64,000 nucleotides of DNA. It comes from Streptomyces curacoi. GTDB lineage: Bacteria; Actinomycetota; Actinomycetes; Streptomycetales; Streptomycetaceae. The translations under genes were made by a program, and so were the position numbers. Of this stretch, positions 1 to 7,702 are shown piece by piece. Below the pieces are notes generated by a model. The model had not been told where the DNA came from. It worked only from the letters and a program-made list of their open reading frames with translations, and made no database searches. Each line of letters begins with the position of its first letter. The stretch's first letter is position 1. The stretch covers positions 124,001-188,000 of the forward strand of contig NZ_KQ947988.1 in NCBI RefSeq assembly GCF_001513975.1, in the 5' to 3' direction.

Positions 1-539
1 ACAAGTTCCCCGAGTTCGAACTGACCGCCTGCGTCTCGCTGGAGAAGGGCAAGGAGTTCGAGAAGATCAACCACAAGACCTACGAGGGCAAGTGGAAGGT
101 GATCTTCGCCTGGCCCAAGGACTTCACCTTCGTGTGCCCCACCGAGATCGCCGCCTTCGGCAAGCTGAACGACGAGTTCGCCGACCGCGACGCCCAGGTC
201 CTCGGCTTCTCCGGCGACTCCGAGTTCGTCCACCACGCCTGGCGCAAGGACCACGACGACCTGCGCGACCTGCCGTTCCCGATGATGGCCGACTCCAAGC
301 ACGAGCTGATGCGCGACCTCGGCATCGAGGGCGAGGACGGCTTCGCCAAGCGCGCGGTGTTCATCGTCGACCAGAACAACGAGATCCAGTTCTCCATGGT
401 GACCGCCGGCTCCGTCGGCCGTAACCCCAAGGAGGTTCTGCGGGTTCTGGACGCCCTCCAGACGGACGAGCTGTGCCCGTGCAACTGGAGCAAGGGCGAC
501 GAGACCCTGGACCCGGTCAAGCTCCTCGCCGGAGAGTGA
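1..539 (+). CDS. ahpC: Alkyl hydroperoxide reductase AhpC, 2-Cys peroxiredoxin (5' partial)
   Basis: Thiol peroxidase that reduces hydrogen peroxide and organic hydroperoxides in the cytoplasm. The reading frame is open from base 3, giving 178 residues; by family length only about six N-terminal residues are lost at the window edge. The peroxidatic cysteine lies in FVCPTE (codon at 135-137) and the resolving cysteine in the C-terminal CPCNW. The stop is 5 bases before ahpD, so the two are almost certainly one operon. In actinobacteria AhpC is recharged through AhpD and dihydrolipoamide enzymes instead of AhpF. An OxyR gene often lies beside this pair; it would be outside the window. Confidence 0.97.
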   Translation, partial: KFPEFELTACVSLEKGKEFEKINHKTYEGKWKVIFAWPKDFTFVCPTEIAAFGKLNDEFADRDAQVLGFSGDSEFVHHAWRKDHDDLRDLPFPMMADSKHELMRDLGIEGEDGFAKRAVFIVDQNNEIQFSMVTAGSVGRNPKEVLRVLDALQTDELCPCNWSKGDETLDPVKLLAGE

Positions 540-544
540 CTGAC

Positions 545-1078
545 ATGTCCCTCGACTCCCTGAAGTCCCGCATACCGGACTACGCCAAGGACCTGAAGCT
601 CAACCTGGGCTCGGTCATCGGCAACTCCGACCTCCCGGCGCAGCAGCTGTGGGGCACGGTGCTCGCCACCGCGATCGCCGCGCGTTCCCCGATCGTGCTG
701 CGCGAGCTGGAGCCGGAGGCGAAGGCGAACCTCACGCCGGAGGCGTACAACGCGGCCAAGTCCGCCGCCGCGGTGATGGCGATGAACAACGTCTTCTACC
801 GCACCCGGCATCTGCTGTCCGACCACGAGTACGGCAACCTGCGCGCGGGTCTGCGGATGAACGTCATCGGCAACCCCGGGGTCGACAAGGTCGACTTCGA
901 GCTGTGGTCCTTCGCGGTGTCGGCCATCAACGGCTGCGGCATGTGCCTCGACTCGCACGAGCAGGTGCTGCGCAAGGCGGGCGTGGACCGCGAGACGGTC
1001 CAGGAGGCGTTCAAGATCGCGTCTGTGATCCAGGCGGTCGGTACGACGCTGGAGGCGGAGGCGGTTCTGGCGGAGTAG
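545..1078 (+). CDS. ahpD: Alkyl hydroperoxidase AhpD
   Basis: Disulfide reductase adaptor that passes electrons to oxidised AhpC and has weak peroxidase activity itself. The product is 177 residues, the normal AhpD length. The active-site motif C131-G-M-C134 with the nearby H138 of the ExxCxxCxxxH-type signature is intact. The ATG at 545 follows the ahpC stop by 5 bases, so translation is probably coupled. A frame extension upstream into ahpC exists but has no support. A strong palindrome at 1099-1129 ends the operon. Confidence 0.96.
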   Translation: MSLDSLKSRIPDYAKDLKLNLGSVIGNSDLPAQQLWGTVLATAIAARSPIVLRELEPEAKANLTPEAYNAAKSAAAVMAMNNVFYRTRHLLSDHEYGNLRAGLRMNVIGNPGVDKVDFELWSFAVSAINGCGMCLDSHEQVLRKAGVDRETVQEAFKIASVIQAVGTTLEAEAVLAE

Positions 1079-1098
1079 TCCTGCGCCGGGAAACGCCG

Positions 1099-1129
1099 GG
1101 GCCCGTTCACCCTGAGGGTGAACGGGCCC
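1099..1129. terminator. Bidirectional intrinsic terminator between convergent ahpD and PerM genes
   Basis: A 15-base-pair perfect inverted repeat (1099-1113 with 1115-1129) around a single G; in practice a 14-bp stem with a TGA loop. It starts 20 bases after the ahpD stop and ends just before the stop of the convergent permease gene, so it can serve both strands. There is no long T tract, as is usual in Streptomyces. Confidence 0.8.
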
Positions 1130-1132
1130 TTG

Positions 1133-2518
1133 TCATCGCTCCGCCACCGGCCTGTCGTCGGACGTCGGTGGGTCCACGGCAGCCGCATCCACCGCTGTCG
1201 CTCCCCTCGGCTCGGGCGCGTAGCGCAGCGCCGTCTCCTGCGAGTACGCCCGCAGATACCCCACGATCGTGTTCGACACCGCCACCAGCGGTACGGCCAC
1301 CACCGCGCCGCCGATCCCCGCCACCATGCCCCCGGCCGCGACCGACAGCACCACGGCCAGCGGGTGGACGCGGACCGCGCGTCCCAGGATGAACGGCTGG
1401 AGGACGTGCCCCTCGATCTGCTGCACGGCGAGGACGACCGCGAGGGTCATGACGGCGGTGAAGACGCCCTGTGTCACCAGCGCCACGACCACCGCCAGCG
1501 CACCGGACGCCACCGCGCCGACGAGCGGGATGAAGGAGAACAGGAAGATGAACACGGCCAGCGGGACGGCCATCGGCACATCGAGGAAGTAGATGCCGAT
1601 GCCGATGAAGACGGCGTCGATCAGGGCGACGAGGACCGTGCCGCGCACATACGCCGTGAGCGTCGCCCACGCCCGCGGACCGGCGCCGGCGACGCCCGGC
1701 CGGGCCGCGGCCGGCACGAGCTTCAGCGTCCACTCCCAGACGCGCTTGCCGTCGTAGAGGAGGAAGAGGGTCGAGAAGGCCGCCAGCAGGATGCCGGTGA
1801 GGGCCTCGACGACGACCGTGACGCCTTCCAGACCGGCCGAGGTGATCTCGTCGGTGTTGGCGCCGATCGCCTCCCGGAGGTTCTCGGCGATCTCGTTGAT
1901 CTGCTTGTCGGTGACGTGGAAGGGGCTGTTGAGCAGCCAGTTGCGCAGCTCGTCGATGCCGTCCTGGACCTGGTCGGAGAGGTTGTCGATGTTCTCCATG
2001 ACCTGCCAGGTCACGAACCAGCCCATCAGCCCGATGACGACGAACCCGAGGATCGCGGTCAGGGCGGTGGCGGGCCCGCGCGGCACACCGCGCCGCGTCA
2101 GCCAGGCCACCGAGGGCTGCATCAGCGCGGTGAGGAGCAGGGCGATGACGAACGCCAGCACCACCAGCTGTACGGCGCTGATGACCCGCATCAGCACCCA
2201 GACGGTGCCGGCCAGCACCAGCAGCCGCCAGCCGGCCTCCGCCGCGACCCGGACGCCCCACGGCACGACGTGCGCGGGGTCGGTGCGGCGGGGCGGCGGC
2301 ACCGCGGGCGCGTAGTCGGGGGGCCGTGGGACGTGCCCGGCGGGCGGCGGAGGGATGTCGTCGGCAGCGGAGTCAGGCGCGGCGTCGGCGGCGGACCGCC
2401 GCTCCAACTCGAGTTCGGCGCTCTCGCGTTCCACCGCGGCGCGGCGCTCGTCCAACCGCTCGCTCATCTCGGTCAGTCCGGCACCGAGCCGGCCGAGCCA
2501 CCCTGGCACTCGCGACAT
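1133..2518 (-). CDS. AI-2E family transporter (PerM/YdiK-like permease)
   Basis: Polytopic membrane protein of 461 residues of the AI-2E/PerM family, whose members export small molecules or act as Na+/H+ antiporters; the substrate cannot be read from the sequence. The first ~120 residues are hydrophilic and charged, rich in Glu, Arg and Pro, an extended cytoplasmic head common in actinobacterial members. About eight hydrophobic segments follow, including the family's GILLAAFSTLFLLYDGKR stretch. The ATG at 2518 is chosen because it has a GAGG ribosome site and begins the conserved MSRVPGW start; the open frame continues 33 codons further upstream without one. Confidence 0.85.
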   Translation of the reverse strand: MSRVPGWLGRLGAGLTEMSERLDERRAAVERESAELELERRSAADAAPDSAADDIPPPPAGHVPRPPDYAPAVPPPRRTDPAHVVPWGVRVAAEAGWRLLVLAGTVWVLMRVISAVQLVVLAFVIALLLTALMQPSVAWLTRRGVPRGPATALTAILGFVVIGLMGWFVTWQVMENIDNLSDQVQDGIDELRNWLLNSPFHVTDKQINEIAENLREAIGANTDEITSAGLEGVTVVVEALTGILLAAFSTLFLLYDGKRVWEWTLKLVPAAARPGVAGAGPRAWATLTAYVRGTVLVALIDAVFIGIGIYFLDVPMAVPLAVFIFLFSFIPLVGAVASGALAVVVALVTQGVFTAVMTLAVVLAVQQIEGHVLQPFILGRAVRVHPLAVVLSVAAGGMVAGIGGAVVAVPLVAVSNTIVGYLRAYSQETALRYAPEPRGATAVDAAAVDPPTSDDRPVAER

Positions 2519-2608
2519 GTTCCGTCCTCTTCCCCCGTCTCGCCTCACCACTCCCCTCTGGAGTCGCCTCGTCCGACCGTACATGGCGTTGCACGGACAC
2601 GAGCGAAA

Positions 2609-2635
2609 GCCCCTCACCGAAGGACGGTGAGGGGC
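2609..2635 (-). terminator. Intrinsic terminator of the transglycosylase gene
   Basis: An 11-bp perfect stem (2609-2619 with 2625-2635) and a 5-base loop, about 20 bases after the transglycosylase stop on the minus strand. It is followed on that strand by a short T run. Confidence 0.75.
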
Positions 2636-2656
2636 CCTGCAGGGTTGAGCGGTGGC

Positions 2657-3361
2657 TCAGTACCAGTGGTTGGCCTGCCAGAACGACCAGGCGCCACACG
2701 GGCTGTCGTACCGCTCGTTCATGTAGTTGAGGCCCCACTTGATCTGGGTGGCCGGGTTCGTCTGCCAGTCGGAGCCGACGGACGACATCTTGGAACCGGG
2801 CAGCGCCTGGAAGAGGCCGTAGGCGCCCGACGAGGGGTTGACGGCCCGGTAGTTCCAGTCGGACTCGTGGTCCACGATGTTGCTGAAGCACTGGAACTGG
2901 TCGGCCGGGACCATCTGGCGCGCCATCGCCTGGATCTGCTCGATGGTGTACGAGCCCTGGACGGGGAAGTCCGCGGAGGAGGACCGGGAGGCCTTCGCCT
3001 CTGCCTCTTCGCGCTCCTTGGCCGCCTGCGCCGCCTTCTCGGCGGCTACCTTCTTCTCGATCGCGGTCTGGGCGGCAGCCTTGCGGGCCGCCTCCTCAGC
3101 ATCCTTCTTGGCGCTCGCGTCCGCGGCGATGGCCTGGACATTGGCCTGGGCCGTCAGGGACTCGGTCTGCACCTGGGCCTGCTGGCCCGCGGGTATGTCC
3201 GCGAGGAGCGTCGAATCGGCTGCCGTCGCCTCGGCGTCGTTGTTCTGCGCGGTGCTGCCCGAGGCAACGCCGACGACGCTTCCGACAGCGGTGACCGCGG
3301 TGGCCGAGGCCACTGCGAATCCCCTGACCGAAATCGGACTCACACGGTTTCCTTCCAGCAT
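2657..3361 (-). CDS. Secreted SLT-domain lytic transglycosylase
   Basis: Peptidoglycan-cleaving muramidase acting outside the membrane. The product has 234 residues: an N-terminal signal sequence (hydrophobic to about residue 35), a long Ala/Glu/Lys-rich coiled-coil linker (about 72-125), then a C-terminal SLT fold (about 140-234). The catalytic Glu is E166 in HESDW, followed by the NPSSGAYGLFQ substrate-groove motif. The ATG at 3361 is preferred; a GTG six codons later at 3343 is an alternative. This class in Streptomyces acts in germination and growth and is often under long structured leaders; about 400 bases separate the gene from phoH upstream. Confidence 0.88.
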   Translation of the reverse strand: MLEGNRVSPISVRGFAVASATAVTAVGSVVGVASGSTAQNNDAEATAADSTLLADIPAGQQAQVQTESLTAQANVQAIAADASAKKDAEEAARKAAAQTAIEKKVAAEKAAQAAKEREEAEAKASRSSSADFPVQGSYTIEQIQAMARQMVPADQFQCFSNIVDHESDWNYRAVNPSSGAYGLFQALPGSKMSSVGSDWQTNPATQIKWGLNYMNERYDSPCGAWSFWQANHWY

Positions 3362-3760
3362 CGCCCGCTTCGGTGACCCTGGCGGACGCAATCGTGCCCC
3401 TGGCGCTGGCCTCCCAACTGCGGGGTCACGGGAGGCACGGACCCGGTGGGCAACTCCCGAACGGGGAGCGCCGCGTGGTACTCGGGCGGCATACGACGAC
3501 GCTATGGAGTTAGCCGTGGTGTTGCTGCGGTTCCGTACCGCTGGGGGTACAGGTGTGTCGTATGCGGGGCCTGACAGGAGTGAGACTCTGCCGTAACCGG
3601 ACGCCGCAAGGCAATTCCGCGTTGCGTGTGAAAGCTCACACCTTGTTTGTCCCAGGGATTTACGGAAAGCGGCACACACCGAGGCGCCGCCCGACTAGGC
3701 TCTTCACCTTTTCGGACGGCGCCAACTGCTGCGTAACCAGGCCCGATTGGGCCTTACTTC
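3362..3760. other. 399-bp non-coding region: long leader/promoter of the transglycosylase gene
   Basis: No credible gene on either strand. It holds the phoH terminator at its far end and the promoter and 5' leader of the minus-strand transglycosylase. Several GC-rich inverted repeats lie in the 150 bases nearest the start, so a structured leader is likely. The hallmark segments of the c-di-AMP (ydaO) riboswitch known upstream of some Streptomyces muralytic genes are not complete here. Confidence 0.5.
3740..3753 (-). terminator. Short terminator hairpin after phoH
   Basis: A compact inverted repeat, GGCCC on each side of an AATC-type centre, beginning a few bases after the phoH stop on the minus strand and followed by TGG TTACG. 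Weak but well placed. Confidence 0.5.
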
Positions 3761-5086
3761 TTAGATCTGACCTTCTTCGAGCATTTCGGTCACAAGGGCC
3801 GCGATCTGGGACCTCTCGGACCGATTCAGCGTCACGTGCGCGAAGAGCGGATGCCCCTTGAGCTTCTCCACTACGGCGACGACACCGTCGTAGCGCCCGA
3901 CCCTGAGATTGTCCCGCTGGGCCACATCATGGGTCAGAACCACCCGCGAGTTAGCACCAATTCGGGACAGAACAGTCAGAAGCACATTCCTTTCCAGCGA
4001 CTGCGCCTCGTCCACGATCACAAATGCGTCGTGCAGCGAGCGCCCGCGGATGTGCGTGAGAGGGAGCACCTCCAGCATTCCCCGCGCGGTGACCTCTTCG
4101 ATGACCTCGCGGCTGGTGACCGCGGAGAGCGTGTCGAAGACCGCCTGCGCCCAGGGGCTCATCTTCTCGGCCTCGGTGCCGGGCAGATACCCGAGCTCCT
4201 GCCCGCCCACCGCGTACAGCGGCCGGAAGACCATCACCTTCTGGTGCTGACGGCGCTCCAGCACCGCCTCCAGCCCCGCGCACAGCGCCAGCGCAGACTT
4301 GCCGGTGCCGGCCCGGCCGCCCATGGACACGATCCCGACGTCCGGGTCGAGCAGCAGGTCGAGCGCGATGCGCTGCTCGGCGCTGCGGCCCTTGATACCG
4401 AAGGCCTCCCGGTCGCCGCGCACCAGACGGACGTTGCCCTCGGGCGTGATCCGGCCCAGCGCCTTGCCACGCTCGGAGTGGATCGTCAGCCCGGTGTGCA
4501 CGGGCATCCCGACGGCTTCGGGGACGTGGACATGCCCTTCCTCGAAGAGGATGTCCACCTGCTCGCCGGGCAGGGTCAGTTCGGACATTCCGGTCCAGCC
4601 GGAGTTCTCCGTGATGGCGAGCTCGGCGCGGTACTCCTCGGCGAGGAGACCGACGGACGAGGCCTTGATCCTGAGCGGCAGGTCCTTCGACACGACGGTG
4701 ACGTCGAACCCCTCGGCCTGCAGATTGCGGGCGACCGCGAGGATACGTGAGTCGTTGTCCCCCAGGCGGTAGCCGCTGGGCAGCACGCTGGGGTCCGAGT
4801 GGTTGAGCTCGACACGCACGGTCCCCCCGAGGTCCCCGGTCGGGATGGGGGCGTCGAGACGGCCGTACCGCACCCGGTAGTCGTCGAGCAGGCGCAGTGC
4901 CTGCCGGGCGAAGTAACCGAGTTCGGGATGGTGCCGCTTGGCCTCCAGTTCCGTCACCACGACGATGGGGAGCACCACCTCGTGCTCGTCGAAGCGGCTC
5001 AGGGCGTTCGGGTCGGCCAGCAGGACGCTGGTGTCGAGAACGTAGGTGCGCCGGTCTGGCTTGTGGCGCTTTGCGCTGGTCACCAC
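3761..5086 (-). CDS. phoH: PIN-PhoH family RNA-unwinding nuclease (PhoH2 type)
   Basis: Cytoplasmic fusion of a PIN ribonuclease domain and a PhoH P-loop ATPase; mycobacterial PhoH2 is reported to unwind and cut RNA. The product has 441 residues. The PIN half carries the acidic set, with D18 in VLDTS, Glu in TELEAK and Asp in GDNDSR. The ATPase half has Walker A GRAGTGKS near residue 260 and Walker B VIVDEAQ. The start is taken as the GTG at 5086 because a GAGGGGG ribosome site lies 11 bases upstream and the conserved sequence starts there; the open frame runs 80 codons further but is low-complexity. The phoAT antitoxin-like partner of mycobacteria is not visible beside it. Confidence 0.9.
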   Translation of the reverse strand: MVTSAKRHKPDRRTYVLDTSVLLADPNALSRFDEHEVVLPIVVVTELEAKRHHPELGYFARQALRLLDDYRVRYGRLDAPIPTGDLGGTVRVELNHSDPSVLPSGYRLGDNDSRILAVARNLQAEGFDVTVVSKDLPLRIKASSVGLLAEEYRAELAITENSGWTGMSELTLPGEQVDILFEEGHVHVPEAVGMPVHTGLTIHSERGKALGRITPEGNVRLVRGDREAFGIKGRSAEQRIALDLLLDPDVGIVSMGGRAGTGKSALALCAGLEAVLERRQHQKVMVFRPLYAVGGQELGYLPGTEAEKMSPWAQAVFDTLSAVTSREVIEEVTARGMLEVLPLTHIRGRSLHDAFVIVDEAQSLERNVLLTVLSRIGANSRVVLTHDVAQRDNLRVGRYDGVVAVVEKLKGHPLFAHVTLNRSERSQIAALVTEMLEEGQI

Positions 5087-5428
5087 GGAAGGACGTACCC
5101 CCTCGGATGAGGTCGGGGAGCGACGGAGTGGAGCTGGACCGGTCGTCGGCCGCCCTGCACGGGCCGAAAACCGGCCCTCCACTGCTTCGTCCGTGCCGTG
5201 ACCGCACGGTCGGGCTGGTGCAAAGGGCCTCCCGGGCGGACGGCTCCGGCGCCGCCCGCTGAGATACGACACCCGTGGTTCGGGCGTCGACCTGCTTGGC
5301 TTATGCCCTCGAACATGCGGTGCCATGCCAGCGCATATGTCGGCGCGCTGGTGAACTCCTTGTTACTTCCGTCCCGGAGTGAGTGCCTTCCGGCTCTTCG
5401 AGTACGGCGATGACTGGCCGAAAAGGGC
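5087..5428. other. 342-bp intergenic region between uppS and phoH
   Basis: No gene supported. Contains the presumed phoH promoter on the minus strand and a small inverted repeat near 5161-5177 (GGGCCG, A-rich loop, CGGCCC) that could be a uppS terminator or leader hairpin. Confidence 0.4.
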
Positions 5429-6202
5429 TCAGCCGCCGTAACGCCGGTGCCGGGCCGCGTAGTCGCGCAGGGCGCGCAGGAAGTCCACCTTGCGGAAGGC
5501 GGGCCAGAAGACCTCGCAGAAGTAGTACTCCGAGTGGGCCGTCTGCCAGAGCATGAATCCGGACAGCCGCTGCTCGCCGCTGGTGCGGATCACGAGGTCG
5601 GGGTCGGGCTGGTCGCCGGTGTAGAGGTGCCGGCCGATCATGTCGATGTCGACGGCCTCGGCGAGCTCCTCCATGGAGGTGCCCTTCTCCTGGGCGTCGA
5701 GCAGCATCGACCGCACGGCGTCGGCGATCTCCTGGCGGCCGCCGTAGCCGATGGCGACGTTGACGAGTATCCCGTCGACGTGGGCGGTGGACTCCTCGGC
5801 CTCCTTGAGGGTCCGCTGCATCCCCGCCGGCAGCAGGTCGAGCGTGCCGACGTGGTGCACCCGCCAGCGGCCGTCGGCGGCGAGGGAGCGGACGACGTCC
5901 TCGATGATCCCGAGGAGCGGGCCGAGTTCCTCCTGCGGCCGGTCGAAGTTGTCCGTCGACAGCAGCCAGAGGGTGACGACCTCGACGTCCGTCTCGGTGC
6001 ACCAGCCGAGGAACTCCTCGATCTTGTCGGCACCGGCCCGGTGACCATGCACGGTGGAGGAGCCCGCCGCCTTCGCCCAGCGCCGGTTGCCGTCCATGAT
6101 CACGCCGATGTGCTTGGGCACCTGAGCGTGGTCCAGGTGGCCCTCCACCCGGCGTGCGTACAGCCTGACCAGCAGGCCACGCAGCTTGTCGCGCAGGTTC
6201 AC
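5429..6202 (-). CDS. uppS: Isoprenyl (cis-prenyl) transferase, UppS family
   Basis: Condenses isopentenyl diphosphate onto an allylic primer to make the polyprenyl diphosphate used as lipid carrier in cell-wall synthesis. The product is 257 residues, normal for the family. The N-terminal IMDGNRRW motif contains the catalytic Asp (D37). The SxxNFxRP helix, and the C-terminal RTSGEQRLS and FMLWQTAHSEYYF signatures, are present. Streptomycetes often carry two paralogues; the absence of recO, dnaG-type or zur neighbours suggests this may be the second copy, but product chain length cannot be read from sequence. Confidence 0.93.
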   Translation of the reverse strand: MNLRDKLRGLLVRLYARRVEGHLDHAQVPKHIGVIMDGNRRWAKAAGSSTVHGHRAGADKIEEFLGWCTETDVEVVTLWLLSTDNFDRPQEELGPLLGIIEDVVRSLAADGRWRVHHVGTLDLLPAGMQRTLKEAEESTAHVDGILVNVAIGYGGRQEIADAVRSMLLDAQEKGTSMEELAEAVDIDMIGRHLYTGDQPDPDLVIRTSGEQRLSGFMLWQTAHSEYYFCEVFWPAFRKVDFLRALRDYAARHRRYGG

Positions 6203-6388
6203 GTGATTGTCAGCCCCTCCGTACGGATCGGACAGGCGCGGCCCCGGCGTGGTCGCGGTGGTCGCGATGGGTCGGTGCGCGGCGGTGGTCGCGGCGCGGT
6301 CGAGGGCGATCCCTGTCCGTATGGCGGTCCCCGGAGGCGAAGCCTACCCCTGTCGCCCCCGGTGACGGCCAACGGGTGACACAGGCTC

Positions 6389-6979
6389 TCAGGGCCGGGG
6401 GCGGCGGAACCACTGGCTCGCGGCGCTCTGCGCCAGCAGCACCACGACGGTGATGGCACCGGCGAGGGCGATGAGGCCGCCGGGGTTGCGGTTGGCCAGC
6501 GAGCCCAGGCCGAACACGATCTGCACGCCGGCCAGGACGATGGAGGCGACGCGGACGCCGTTGCCCGCCCTCGGGTACTGGAAGGCCAGGATGGTGAGCG
6601 GAACGGTCAGCAGGAACGAGGAGAAGAACCGCCCGGACGCCTCGGCGCCGGAGGCGGCGGCCACGACGAAGGTGAACAGCAGACCGGAGGCCGCCATCAC
6701 CCAGATCACGATCTGTGCGGCGCGCACGGAGCCCGGCATGGTGAGGGGCGGCATCGGGGCGTAGGGGTAGGGGTGGCCGTACGGGCTTGGCTGGCCGTAC
6801 GGGCCCGGCTGGCTGTAGTGGGCTTGCGGGCTGTGGGGAGGACCGTACGGGGCCTGGGCCCCGTACGGACTCTCTGCACCGTAGGGACCCTCTGCGCCGT
6901 ACGGACCCTGTGAACCGTGGGCGCCCTGCGAGCCGGATGAGCCGTACGGGCCCGGCGGAGTCGGATGATCGTTCGACAT
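6389..6979 (-). CDS. Membrane protein with N-terminal Pro-Tyr-Gly-rich tail
   Basis: Function unknown. The product has 196 residues. The first ~85 are low-complexity, with repeated G-x-YG and PYG units, and should be a disordered cytoplasmic tail. The rest contains about four hydrophobic segments (near 90-112, 117-135, 142-165 and 168-188). This architecture recurs widely in streptomycetes without an assigned role. A -10-like TAGAGT lies 7 bases upstream of the ATG, so the mRNA may be leaderless. Confidence 0.75.
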   Translation of the reverse strand: MSNDHPTPPGPYGSSGSQGAHGSQGPYGAEGPYGAESPYGAQAPYGPPHSPQAHYSQPGPYGQPSPYGHPYPYAPMPPLTMPGSVRAAQIVIWVMAASGLLFTFVVAAASGAEASGRFFSSFLLTVPLTILAFQYPRAGNGVRVASIVLAGVQIVFGLGSLANRNPGGLIALAGAITVVVLLAQSAASQWFRRPRP

Positions 6980-7702
6980 GGACCGGACTCTAGTGCGCGG
7001 GTCGCGGGCGAAGACCGGCCGACGGTTCGGGGCGGGAGAACGGGCCGGCCGGGGGCAAAGAAAACGGGCCGGTCCGTGGGGGGGAGACGGACCGGCCCGA
7101 GGGGGGGCTTCCACCATAACCCTTCGTAAGGGATGCTGCGCGCATCGGCATGCATCAATTACTCTCCGGAATCGCTCGGCGACGGGCCGGTGGCCCCGAG
7201 AGGGCGCTTTCATGGCCGGTTCACGGCTGGATCGAGGCGGATTCCCAGGGGAAACGGGTGGGATACAGCCGGATCCAGAGGATTTGGCGCACCTTGAGGC
7301 CTGCTCGGCGACTTGTCCGCACTTCCCTCCCCCGGGTGACCCCGAGCGCGAACGTCCGCTTGACGGCACCTGCGGCCACGCAGGCCAGAAGCGGATTCCA
7401 GGCGACGCGCGTCCAACAGGGCCGCGCAAGAGCGCACGGCACCGCGCAGCCCCCTCCACTGCGCGGTGCCGCCGCGCAGCTTTGCTTACGCGAATTGCCT
7501 TGGTCTGAACCTACGCGAGCAGCGAAGGGAAAGCGAGTCAGCCGTCATAACAATGTGGAAAAGCTTGCGCCCCCTTGGATGCGCAGGGGGCCGCGTGTCT
7601 TCGGGCAGGGATGCATGGTTTGCACCAAGCGGGCGGGCACTCAGACGTAGTCGGCCGCAGCAGCGGACAAGAACTGACCTATATTCGGCCTAACGTCGCC
7701 CT
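6980..7702. other. 723-bp region without a recognised protein gene; three hairpins
   Basis: Open frames here look random and none is recognised. The region contains a 12-bp stem at 7438-7449/7459-7470, a GCCCCCT hairpin near 7569-7591, and a 13-bp terminator at 7065-7099 oriented to end a minus-strand transcript. It must also hold the promoters for the flanking divergent genes. An unannotated small RNA is possible (see findings). Confidence 0.5.
7065..7099 (-). terminator. Strong intrinsic terminator with U-tract, no annotated gene upstream
   Basis: A perfect 13-bp stem (7065-7077 with 7087-7099), 9-base loop, followed directly on the minus strand by TTTTCTTTG. It is one of only two hairpins noted here with a clear T tract. 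The next minus-strand gene begins at 6979 with its own promoter-like TAGAGT after this hairpin, so the terminator ends something transcribed from between 7100 and 7700. Confidence 0.75.

Noticed and set aside
1118..3376. 752-codon plus-strand open frame
   Set aside because: Antisense shadow of the PerM and transglycosylase genes with no domain and no start signal.
3362..3760. c-di-AMP (ydaO) riboswitch upstream of the transglycosylase
   Set aside because: A fragment like GGCTAACTCC near 3500 recalls the conserved 3' part, but the GGGGAACC...GGGGTGAAT core is absent on the minus strand. Not supported without a covariance search.
7060..7160. Tryptophan attenuator with a leader peptide
   Set aside because: Two Trp codons precede the terminator, but the open frame does not stop before the hairpin and the downstream gene is not Trp-related and has its own promoter-like box.
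7150..7650. 166-codon plus-strand open frame in the 6980-7702 gap
   Set aside because: Arg/Ala/Gly-rich composition of random GC frames, no ribosome site, no recognisable domain.
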